From Galerina marginata (lineage: Eukaryota; Basidiomycota; Agaricomycetes; Agaricales; Galerinaceae), in NCBI GenBank assembly GCA_023014335.1, contig JAECYW010000001.1, forward strand, positions 3,534,001 through 3,598,000: 64,000 nt of DNA. The letters are read 5' to 3'. The translations under genes and the position numbers were made by a program. Positions 23,720-34,167 of this stretch are shown piece by piece. How positions within the stretch are numbered: position 1 is the stretch's first letter; each line of letters begins with the position of its first letter. The notes under the pieces are model-generated. The model saw only the letters and a program-made list of their open reading frames with translations. It was not told the DNA's origin and searched no databases.

Positions 23720-23727
23720 ACTTTCGA

Positions 23728-25087
23728 CTGGGCAATGGGCATGAGAAATGTGATCCCTGCACCGCTTTCACTTTCCTAATGGCCTTACTGGTTGGGATGG
23801 AAATCTTGGGAATTTTCGGACGTCCCTTGCCGGGGGCTGCCGGCTGTGTTCCGACCCCTGGACCTGGCTTTATGATGTCAAACCGGCGTGCAGGTCCCGA
23901 AATTCGGCTGAAATCCCCTCATTTTATTGCGACTACATTATTTTTCGAGGAGGATTGGGACTTTATCCAATTGATCATTCTCCTATCCTATTGGTGGGCA
24001 TAGTTCTGGTCATTCAATATTTTTAATCCTCATTTAACGATCTACGAATGTGTCTTCCGTGTTGGCATGTTCTGTCTGCTCACCCCTAAATCGATGCTTA
24101 AAGCTGATGTGAAATATATTGATCGACGGTCGACGTCATTCCTTCGTCAGTGAAATTGGCGCCCAGACGCAACCGTATCGGCGCTCCACACGAGGCGCGG
24201 TCGGAAGCGTTGAGTAATTTGGGAATCCCGACCAACCTTGAGCGCTTGAGCGTCGGGCTCGGATCGACACTTAGCAACACGAAACCTTCGTGAAGTTTTC
24301 CGATCAGGTTAAGCACATTTATTCGAGGTGCGAAGGTCATCAATCGCCCGAACCACTTGAGGTGAAATTTCCTCAGGACTGTGAAAGGACTGCAAAGGGT
24401 TCAGAAATTCTGAGCCTTCCATGAGTACTTAGTACTATTTATGTCCTATTGCAAGTTCATCATTTGGCCTTTTAGATACTATCAATATACGTTTGCCATC
24501 GATCCGTGGGGATAGTGATAACAGTGATAATAATATGTTGACGTTGTGAAAGTGAACGGGCGACTTGGAGGATGTGCCGAGACTTGACCGACCGTTTCCG
24601 GCTGATCCGTTGCCACCTGGTTGTGGCTTTCTTCTTTTCCACCAATTTCCTTGCCAAGACCACTCCCTGACTGTCATGAACTGTGAATCACTGATATCTG
24701 GTAACGGTTGAACCTTTTCAAATGTCGTTGACCACACTGCACACCAACATAGGAGCTCACAAACGCGCAATTGCAGTGCTCCAACGGCCGCACACGCTCT
24801 ATGCGCAAGGTTCTCGGAATGAGCAATGAGGCCACGGCCTGGTCACGGCAAAAATTATTTCGCGGATCATATTTCCAACTGGGTATAATTGTTTTATAAC
24901 GCCATTGATTCCGGTTGACACAGGGCGGTGACACAGACTAACTGTTGTGTAGTCCTTTTAAGGGAGGTTGCGGTGATGCAGATGCCGCTTTTCGGATTAC
25001 AGTTAGACTCAGACAACCCTCATCAAGGCGGGCGGTGTTCTCCTATTCTTTCCCTTCATTTCTTTCTCCTTCTTCCCTTTGTCCAGC
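23728..25087. other. Intergenic, no supported gene
   Basis: No family or exon chain was recognised. Minus-strand frames at 24098-24343 and 24435-24770 are unremarkable. The final 100 bases are CT-rich and form the 5' region of the copper radical oxidase gene. Confidence 0.5.
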
Positions 25088-27605
25088 ATGTCTCCGCCAC
25101 GACTTTCGGCTGTCGCCCTCTGTCTGGCTGCCTCACTCTCCTCTGTCGTCGCGGGTACTGGTGGCTCGTTCGCTGATGGAGGAAATACGTTAATCAGCGC
25201 TCTAATGGTAACTATTCCGCACGTCACCTACTGCCTCATTTTCTGACGAATCCTTTCCTAGATGTTTCTCGGTAACGAGGAGAGCGTCTATATCTTAGAC
25301 AAAGCAGAGGGCAATGCAGCTCAAATTAATGGCCACCCGGCATGGGGTGCCCTCTGGTAAGTCGTTCGACGGGTCTGCCCCTGCGACGATGTCTTACTTG
25401 CTATCAGGGACATCCAATCACATCAGACCACTGTTATGGATATAAAAACGAACAGCTTCTGTGCTTCTGGGATGCATCTCCCCAATGGTTCATTCGCCTC
25501 GTTCGGTGGAAACGACGGTGTTACAGTAAATGGCGCACCAGGTTCGCAAAAGAATCCAGATGGCACAGGAGCTTGGGACAGCGTCTACCAGGACTTCGAT
25601 GGGAGAAAAGCAATACGTGTCGTCAACCCCTGCCGCTCGACGGACAATTTGGCTTCGGCTCAGTGTGGCTGGTTCGATGACCCAACCACTCTGTCCATGA
25701 AACGCGCTCGATGGTATTCGGCAGTTGAGGCCACCGGCGATGGTACCATTGTTATCCTCGGAGGTTTCATTCGAGGAGGATATATCAATCGCTGGTTCCC
25801 CGTCACCGATCCGATAACTCAGAGTGGCCAAGCGGAAAATACGTACGAATTCTACCCCGCCAGGGACGGTGATCCGCAAGTCGTGCAATTTTTGGTCAAG
25901 GCATCGGGTCTTAACGCCTATGCCCATACTTTTTTGATGCCTTCTGGGAAGATGCTCGTTCAAGCTAACTATTCGACAAGTAAGGTTTTATTATTGTCTA
26001 CTCGTCGTTCGTATGCTCAAACCATCCATTAAAGTGCTCTGGGATTATAATTCGAACACGGAAACTGACTTACCCGATATGCCGAACAACGTTGCCCGTG
26101 TCTACCCAGCCTCTGGTGCTACCGCAATGCTTCCTCTCACTCCAGACAACAATTACACTCCGACCTTACTATTCTGTGGCGGATCAGACATACCACCGGA
26201 TAGCTGGGGCAGCTACTCTGGCCCCAACGTTGACACTTGGAAAATCCCTGCCTCAAAGGATTGTCAGCGGCTGACGCCTGAGCCACAGGATGGGTCGGCA
26301 CCTGCATACCAGCAAGACGACGACATGCTTGAGGGCCGTACCATGGGCCAATTCATCATCATGCCAGACGGAAAGCTTTTGGTGATCAACGGTGGCGCCA
26401 ACGGCACCGCAGGATACTCTCTGGGAACTGCGGATACCCCTCAGGACCAAATGCCATTTGGAGTCTCACTCGCTTCCGGTCCTGTTATGACTCCCGCCAT
26501 TTATGACCCCAAGGCGCCGAAAGGCAGTCGATGGACCAACCAAGGCCTGGGTGCATCAGTCATTCCCCGTTTATATCACTCGACGGCCATCCTCCTCCCC
26601 GATGCCTCTGTCCTCGTCGCCGGCTCCAATCCCAACCCTGATGTCAACACAAGCACTTTCTTCAACACCGAGTATCGTGCCGATATCTTCTACCCACCGT
26701 ATTTCAGCGCCAGCATCCGACCAGCTCCCGTTGGCGTGCCTAGTACTCTTTCCTATGGTGGCAACCCCTTCGACATCACCATCCCGTCGACATCTTATTC
26801 CGGACTGGCCAATGATGCCGCAGATGCGACGACAGTCGTCATTGTTCGTGGTGGTTTCACAACGCACGCCATGAACATGGGTCAGCGACACATGCAGCTC
26901 AATAGCACGTATACCGTCAACAAGAATGGTTCGATCACCGTCCACGTATCTCAGCCTCCCCCGAATGCCAACCTCTTCCAACCTGGCCCCGCTCTCCTAT
27001 TTGTCAACATCAAGGGCATCCCCAGCAATGGCACCTACGTTATCATTGGCAATGGTGTAGTCGGAGCCCAGCCCACTGCCCCTGCCAGCGTTCTTCCCGC
27101 GAGCGTCCGCCTCGACTCGGTCTCTGGAGGAACAGGTTCGACAGGTTCGGATTCCAACTCTGGCGGCTCAACAGCGCCCAAGAAGTCCAATCTCACAGTG
27201 ATCATCGGCGGAATCGCCGGTGCCGTTGCCCTCATTGCCCTCATTGGTGGCGCAATTGCCCTCTGCCTCGTCCGTCGCAGACGTGCTGCGCGTGCACCAC
27301 CCTCCAAGAATTACGTGCTCGGTGCTGCCGGAGCTCCCATGTCGAAAGGGCCGTTCCCGAGCTGGACATCGCAAGACGGCGACTCCACCGCGTTCATCCC
27401 GCTGGCCAAGGCAAATTACGACGATGCTTGGGACCCGACGACAGCCTCCATCCATGCTCCTTACAAGGACGAGCGACCTTCTTCACTTGGGAGCCGAAGC
27501 CAGTTCGACCACTATGACCCATATTCTGGCTACCCGGCCCAGGCACACGCAGAGAACTCAGAGCAATATCCACATTACCAACACCCTCAGCACGGATACC
27601 GGTAA
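25088..27605 (+). CDS. Copper radical oxidase (glyoxal oxidase-like), membrane-anchored
   Basis: The secreted or cell-surface enzyme family oxidises aldehydes or alcohols to generate H2O2, used by wood- and litter-decay fungi. The ATG at 25088 begins a signal peptide (MSPPRLSAVALCLAASLSSVVAG). Ligands of the copper-radical site are visible: the radical Cys in NSFCASGMHLPNG (about residue 90) that cross-links to the Tyr of RARWYS (about 175), the Tyr-His pair in IPRLYHSTAILLPD, and the distal His in GGFTTHAMNMGQRHMQL. The last exon ends with a Ser/Gly-rich linker, one transmembrane helix (VIIGGIAGAVALIALIGGAI), an RRRRAAR stop-transfer and a cytosolic tail of about 90 residues. Three introns lie at about 25207-25260, 25356-25407 and 25980-26030. 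Unlike secreted glyoxal oxidase, this form is likely tethered to the plasma membrane. Confidence 0.92.
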
Positions 27606-28181
27606 CCAGCAATGTTTGTTTCTCGCGCATCTTTTGTGAATGTACATAAGCATACCCTTTGGATATGACGGACTATCTATTTAAAATCTGCTTTCATGGA
27701 CTCTTCTCCCTCATTGACACTACCAGACACATCCATTCTTTGACCGTGCAATCATTGCTATTCCGACGTGCTTTGCTTAGGCTATATTAATAATTTGTAA
27801 ACAGGTGGTTCGGTTCGACAGCGGTCCTAATGAAAGTTGATTAGAGCCAACCTACGATATGGTTTCGTGATAAACTTCGCCGGACGGTCGGTCTTGGGTG
27901 GCGTGTCTTCGGGGAGGTAAGAAGGTTGGAAGGCTGTCGTCCATGAGCTAGGACAGGAACGGAAACGGAAACGGAAAGCGAAGTGTATGATGAGTCTAGT
28001 TTAGGGCACTTGCCAGCGGCGTTCGTCGGTAAGGTGGTGTCAGTACCCAACTGCCTATAGCTAGTCTTCATGCAGCTTCGTAGTCTTACAACTAAGTAAT
28101 GCGACCCAAGGACTAGCACCAATACTTCTACTGCATCACAGTACATCCATTCCGAGAACTCGGACTGTTTCCTTTTTTTTT
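27606..28181. other. Intergenic, 3' of copper radical oxidase
   Basis: Nothing beyond short frames is seen. It includes the probable 3' untranslated region of the oxidase. Confidence 0.5.
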
Positions 28182-28436
28182 TCATTCAGCTGAAGGCAAG
28201 GGACTGGCAATAGTGGTCGTATGGGACGTAGTTGTGATCGCGAGGTGGAGCAGGAGCCCGGGAGGTGGTATAACTGGTCCAATGCCCCAAAGTGGGTTCC
28301 ATCCCTTTCGCCCGCTCAGAACCGGTGTCTCGTCCGTCGTCGGCGTGCTCTCGACCCCTTCAGCCACGGTGTGGCTTAACATTCCAATGACGAAGATGAA
28401 TAGCATGAGATGGTCAAGCAAGTTCAAGATATGCAT
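28182..28436 (-). CDS. Possible small secreted protein
   Basis: An ORF of about 84 residues from an internal ATG (28436) begins MHILNLLDHLMLFIFVIGML, which could be a signal peptide, followed by a Thr/Pro-rich tail without cysteines. There is no homology or splice evidence; it could equally be a chance frame. Confidence 0.22.
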   Translation of the reverse strand: MHILNLLDHLMLFIFVIGMLSHTVAEGVESTPTTDETPVLSGRKGWNPLWGIGPVIPPPGLLLHLAITTTSHTTTIASPLPSAE

Positions 28437-28988
28437 CTCAGGCCTATAAGATGCTAGGGTCAGCCTGAGATTTTTCACTTGAAATACCGTCCGTTTTTTT
28501 CGAGGCGTACTATGTACTTACGCAAAGAGTGGAGCTGTATTTATGCTGCAGTGGATGGGTGGCAGGTTTCAAGTTGATGACTGCAGATACCCCCAGCTTC
28601 ATTTTGAGAGAATTAGCTTTATATCCACGGTTCTGGGCTTCTAGATCAGGACTTAAGCAGGCGTCTGTAAACTAGAATTTGGCTCTGTTAATGCGAATCA
28701 AATTCTAGCTTGAGTTCAGCCAGCAGCATTCCCGCCATTTACTACTCGCTTCAATGACGGCCTGCTGCCCAGACCTGCTATCATCCCGGCCGAGAAAATT
28801 CGGTGACTCGAAGAGCAATAATAGCCCATTTAGGAAGAACTACCCATAAGCAGCTACTTTGTGAAGAAGTCGTTTTTCCAAGACTTGCGCACGAGAGTGA
28901 AATAGCCGCCAATCTAGTTATTAGATTCTCAGCTTTCAACTCAGTAAGCCCGAAGGTCGATTCGGTGTTAAATAGGCGCCCATACCAC
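28437..28988. other. Intergenic, nothing recognised
   Basis: AT-rich sequence with only short unconvincing frames. Confidence 0.5.
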
Positions 28989-29044
28989 GTGACGCTCAGT
29001 AAAAAGAGAAATTTAGCATTAGTCATGCAAAGTCATGCAAAGTC
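28989..29044 (+). repeat. Left copy of an inverted dispersed repeat
   Basis: GTGACGCTCAGTAAAAA, then an A/T-rich run, GCATTAGTCA and two AAGTC units. The reverse complement of 31971-32037 matches it over most of its length. It may be a solo terminal repeat or the left end of a 3-kb element. Confidence 0.65.
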
Positions 29045-31092
29045 TTGTCTGGGTTATGCTGCAGTCGTGAAAAAGTCGAAGCACAAGTCAGGAATGCCGA
29101 CAACCCATAATCACCTTGGTTACGGAAATTCTCAGGGGTTCAACTATTTGACTTCAATCCGACTTCGTGTCCGCACATAAGTCAGTTGCGTTATTTAAAT
29201 TTTTACCTGCCTGTCGCCCGATTTGCCCGAAGTTGAAACTTTCTGCGCAATATCGTCCAGCTGTTCGTCGCTTTCTCACGCCCTTCCCCTTCCTCTCACA
29301 CCACCACCACCACTGCCTTTACCGCTGCTCAACCGCTGCTGCCCGCCTTGAGGAAAAGCAGTGACTGCCGGCCAAGCTATGTAAGTATCCTTCAAGCATT
29401 TATCACAGTCGTTGGGCTGACTTCTTCCTCTGTCCAGTTCCCTCATGTCGCGGTTGTCCACGTCTCCCGACGAACTTACATTAACGTCAACAATATGGGC
29501 TGGTTGAACGGTAGTGCCGCGTAACAAAGCCCAATGGACAGGTTGGAAGCCCAGAAGTAAGCACATCTTCATGACGTGTCCGGTTCTGCAAATACTTACC
29601 CACCCCCAACAGGCCTTTTGAACACCAACCGACCTCCTTCAGTTCCCTGGATATCGATCGGTAAGTAATTTCATATCCTTTACATATATATCCCGTTGCT
29701 GTCTGTCTCAATAACTATTCCTATGCAGTCCCACAAGCTCCTCGACCGCCGTGGACTACCTCCTGCACCTCGTCCTCTCGTGCCCCACATGACTCCTCCA
29801 GGGTCCAGCTGCAGCACTCGAACCGGGGCCTGCACATGCTCCCATGCGCGACTGGAGATGCCCCGACCCCCACTGCCGTCAATGACATACCCGCCCGTTC
29901 CTCATTGCACCTGCATTTACGTTCCGCCTTTCTTAAAACTTCACTCGCCCTCCCCGCGCCTTGACTCTTATCCGCGCCGATGCCGCCATGTGGCCCATAC
30001 GAAGACTTAGCTTCCGCCCAAGCCCCATCGTCTGGCGCAGAAGCAGGGACAGGGTGCGGTTCTCATGGCGTATTGTTCTCCACCGTGCTTGGGAACGACG
30101 CTATGAGCTAGTCATAACTTATCTCCCTTTCAGATGACTTTTCAATCGAATCAGACTCCAAAGTTCAAACCCCATAGTGCGCCGTAGAAGTCTTCGGCCG
30201 AAAAAAGAGGTATGAGGCCCTCATGTGCTGCTACAACCACACTTTTAATCTCTTCAAGCAGATCTATGCCTTTGAGACCGCCCACAGCTACACCGGTGGC
30301 AGCATTGGACGAGGCGGACCATCTGCGCGAGGATGAGCGCCGCCTCTAGATTTCCCGCAGGGCAGGCACCGACGTAGGCACCGACGTCGGCAACATCACA
30401 GCAGACACCATCAACCGCTGGCACCGTGTAGGCTGGTACGATTTTTTTTACAGACAGTATGTCCATGGCTTTTCTATTACCCGCCACGTTTTAATTCTGC
30501 TCGTAGCTGGCTCGGCTATCCCGCAAGAATGCAACCTGTTCAGGGCAGGAACTGGGCAATAGGCTGCTCGTGAACGACGCTTTGAGCTGGTCATGGTAGC
30601 ATGCTCGCACTCGCACCACGTAGCTTTAAATGATATCAAGTAAGTATTTGTGGTTGTGTTGCTGGGAATGAAGACTTACCTTGCCTTGAAAGTCATCGAG
30701 ACCGCTGTATATCAGCAGATCACTGTGAATTGCAGGACAAACAGCAGTGAGAAATGTGAATCATGTCGGGGATGAGTTTCTGCTGCGCAGTGTCGGCATG
30801 CAAAGCAAGTGAGTTTCTTATATTTTTCTGAGATGTTGTGCGGTAGAAATTGATGAGATTTAGTAATAGCGATTCTGACCTGAGCTTATGATATATCTGT
30901 AAGCCAGTCCGAAAACACTATTGAAGAAGAACGCTCAGGGGAATTTGAACAGGAAACCAGTCAATCATTGATCTTATTGCTGTTAAGGTGAACTTCGTTT
31001 CAGTAATCTAAACTACCCTGGCATACTTACCCAAGCTCCTCACAGCACCTCTCTGCTCCTTTTATGCAAACACCTGCCTGTACCCCCCCGCA
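29045..31092. other. Degenerate region inside inverted-repeat block
   Basis: About 2 kb with several proline-rich, broken reading frames (for example 29696-30010) and plausible splice sites, but no continuous gene could be built. Two related short segments are seen near 30089 and 30567 (a shared GAACGACGCT...GAGCT.GTCAT pattern), suggesting internal duplication. It may be the decayed 5' part of the gene remnant annotated next. Confidence 0.35.
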
Positions 31093-31722
31093 TCTCCCAA
31101 TCTCGGTGTCTCCGTCGGTCGTGAGTTCGATTCTGCTGGCGCCGAGTTTTCCCATCTGATCACCTCTGTCGTCCTAGGCCCCCAGACCGGCGCCCCCATG
31201 GACTTCACTTCCAGGAACCCCATGGCCGAATACACCTACTCGTCGTTTTTCAGCGCTTCCTCGCCCCCACGCTCCTACTCTCCTTCGGAGGGTGGCAGCG
31301 TCGCCGCCCAGACCCTCGCCTACAGCGAGCTCTCATCCGATGGCATGCCCTCCGGCCGCATCAGCTGAGGCAGCGGCTCCCATTCGCCGCCCGCCGTCCC
31401 GTACGCTGCGACCATCCCCCGCTCGCACCGCTTCAATCCCATCGCTGTGCCCGCGAACAGGTCCAGCCGTGCGGCCACCCACAAGCGTACAAGGTTAACA
31501 AGGAGCAACGACAATTCCGATGACGATGACAAGGAATTCAAACCTGGATCCATTGCTGGTAGCAACGACTCTTCTGCCCCTCGTGATTCGTAAGCGTTTA
31601 ACGTTTTCATACGTCCCACAACATCTAACCCACCATGCTTCAGGCGCTGAAGATTCGGGTTTGAATTGGCTAAACGTGAAACGCTTCGGGTCTAGTCACG
31701 TCAGTACCACTAAGCAGAACTA
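31093..31722 (+). pseudogene. Broken transcription-factor-like gene fragment
   Basis: One frame runs 91 codons from 31093 to a TGA at 31366-31368. It then continues open in the same frame for another 74 codons to a GT donor near 31590, followed by a short exon-like piece ending about 31722. The peptide is Ser/Pro-rich and ends with a basic segment (ATHKRTRLT) and an acidic one (NDNSDDDDKEFKPG). This style precedes the bHLH domain in a mushroom transcription-factor family as I recall it, but no bHLH domain follows here. The in-frame stop plus the missing DNA-binding domain indicate a truncated pseudogene. Family assignment is weak. Confidence 0.4.
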
Positions 31723-31970
31723 GAATAGCATGTTTTGTATATAGATATGATCAATATATACCATTATCCCTCGTTGCTTGACTATTGCTTGACTTTTGCA
31801 CACTTGTGGTAGACTGCTGTTTGACTTGTGTTTGACTTCTCTCAGCGGTATGATTTTCCTCCCATACAGAGGCTGGGTAGAACTGGGGTAAAAGTCATAC
31901 TGTAGTCATACAATATTCAAAAAATCTAGTCAGGCTCAGGTAGGGATTCGTGCAAGGACGACTTTTGATC

Positions 31971-32037
31971 GACTTTGCCTGACTTTGCCTGACTTCTACC
32001 TGACTAATGCAAAATTTCCGTTTTTACTGAGCGTGAC
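31971..32037 (-). repeat. Right copy of the inverted dispersed repeat
   Basis: Read on the minus strand it begins GTCACGCTCAGTAAAAAC and continues AAATTTTGCATTAGTCAGG, then several AGTCAGGCAA units, matching the repeat at 28989. Additional TTGACT/CCTGACT words extend left to about 31770. Confidence 0.65.
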
Positions 32038-32617
32038 GCCACTGGCATTCCATGTGTTGGTAACGATACAAGTATTGACTGGGCCATATGCAATGGCAAT
32101 AGTCACTAAAATTGAATGCTAGGAAAGGTTTGGAGAAAATCGGTTCCGGTCGTGTGGAAGGAAACCCAACAACCCTTTGATCAAGAATCATAGGTCGATT
32201 TGCCCACTGTCCGGCATAGTAAAGTGTCCAGTGAATGAGTTGCGCTAACGAGACTCGCTCATGATGCACAAAATACCATTGTTTTTGCCGCCGAAATGCA
32301 CGCCTCTTATTCAGACAGTTACAAAAGAGGTGGATATCCCCGATGATGTTCATTTAAATAATTATGTCTCCGGGAGAAACTCATGAACATTGCAAAGGAG
32401 TCAGTTTGTTTGCACTTTTGCACTTCCAAAGCACCAACGTATCCTAAAAAGTATTTCCATTTTGAGGATGAGAGCACTCTTGGTGGCCGCAATGACGAGC
32501 CGGGAAAGGTCTCGTAAAGGTTCCGTGGGGAGATCTAACTAAATTATTAGTAAGCACAAAAACGATTGCAGAAGTGAACCACTTAGAATTTACTTTCCGA
32601 CCACCATCATCTCCAGA
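32038..32617. other. Intergenic, upstream of HTH gene
   Basis: No supported gene. It holds the promoter and 5' untranslated region of the gene at 32618. Confidence 0.5.
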
Positions 32618-33880
32618 ATGTCCGAGGGCTCGAGTACCACGCCGTCAACGTCCAATAATCAAAACGGTGAGGTCCCGAAGCGTGGTCGAAACAACAATAG
32701 CCTTGGAAAAAATCAGTATAAGGATCGGCGTCAGTGAGGAGGCTTTTACTCGTTCCTGATACTGTAGATCTAATATTGTTTGTGAAGCATCGGCGGATGA
32801 CCCTCATGTCGCGACATTGTTGAAAGATTACCACCTGAAGGGTATCACTGACAGCAGGATACTGAGCAAACGCCTTTTGGAGGAACATGGTGTCACACTG
32901 GGGTAAATCGTGCCGCCCTTGGAAGTTGGGAGGTCGTTCGTTCTAACTCGAATTTGTCTAGTCATACAAGTATATCCCGGAGGAGGAAGAAACTTGGGTT
33001 GTGGGCCAGTCGTCTGACCACGGCGGATCTTTCTGAGTCGGCCAAGAGGCAGCTTATCTTGGACCAAATGGCCAAAGATCCTACTGGAAAGTTCGGAGCT
33101 ACGAGTGTGAAGCAACGCATTTTCCAGGATACAGGTCTCCATTTGACTCGGTATGTTGTTTATTGACGATAAACCAATGTAAAGTTTCAACCATTTATTA
33201 GGGACTACATTCGCGATGCGATGAAGAAGTTAGACCCCGCTGGTCATGCTGCTCGTGGACCTGCGCATGTCAAGGAAAAGCGAAGGAAACTTCAAGAGTT
33301 GCGAGCAGCTTCTGGGTCAGGAGGACCTTCAGGAGACATTTCTACCCATGGCGATTCATCCCCACAGGCCCTGCAGTCGTTTCGAGTCGACCCTCCTGAC
33401 TTGAGCGCAAACTCGGCCACTTCTTCCCAACCGCATTCCCAGTACCCCTCATCGTCCCACTCAGCGGATAATGGTCAAGATGACATTGATGCCGATTACT
33501 CTGACCATGAAGGTGTACATGTCCCGGATGAACAACAACCACCGTATCCTCCACGATTACCCTCCGACCAAAGCCCTGATTGCTATCCTGGTTTCCCTTC
33601 TAATTCATCTCTTATTCTACCCTTGGCGGACCCGTCGTCGGCCTCTATGTCGTCGTCGTCGATATCGGTAGCTTTGGGCATTCTGAAAGAGACCACACCG
33701 AAGATGCAAGAATTGACACGAATCATTGCGTCCCTGCAACTATATGGAGACCAATTGGACGTCAAAGATCGCGAAATCCTTCTCAAAGGCTTGGAATCAG
33801 CAGCTTTTCTTGAACGACAGCTGTCTAGAGTCCTTTCGTCAACGCGTTCTCAGCACTATGATCCTCCACACCTTGTTTGA
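32618..33880 (+). CDS. Helix-turn-helix, transposase/integrase-N-terminus-like protein
   Basis: Four exons give a protein of about 350 residues: MSEGSSTTPSTSNNQ..., then (after an intron at about 32734-32767) SNIVCEASADDPHVATLLKD, HGVTLGHTSISRRRKKLGLW, and LILDQMAKDPTGKFGATSVKQ up to LTRDYIRDAMKKLDP. The pattern (a first HTH recognising RRRKKLG, then LDQMAKDP and LTRD.IR.AM) resembles, as I recall it, the N-terminal DNA-binding region found in front of integrase-like domains in many Agaricomycetes. Here no DDE/RNase-H catalytic domain follows; the rest is a Ser/Pro-rich, acidic linker and a leucine-rich helical C-terminus (MQELTRIIASLQL, VKDREILLKGLESAAFLERQL). It could be a domesticated DNA-binding protein or a truncated element gene. 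Frame is intact with good splice sites. Confidence 0.65.
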
Positions 33881-34167
33881 AGTCGCGCTCTTGTTGACAG
33901 CTCCACTGCGTACAACTTCAATGTAATATATATATTCCGACTATGCTGGATTCGTCGACTACGAGACTCGGATCCCATTCATTGGTCGAAAATAGGATGA
34001 AGCTTTGATGCTAAAATTTGATGCTATCCCCTTGCTGTACTTTCATACCTATTCGCTCTTCGGAAGCAATAAGTCCCTGGATATTAGGCACTTTTTAATC
34101 AATACGTAAGTGAACTGGAGCTTTATAACAACTTGTTTTTGACAGATGCCCGCAACACATTGACCCC

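Noticed and set aside
29696..30010. Proline-rich 104-codon plus-strand frame
   Set aside because: Low complexity, no domain, and the alternative frame is equally open. Kept only as part of the degenerate block.
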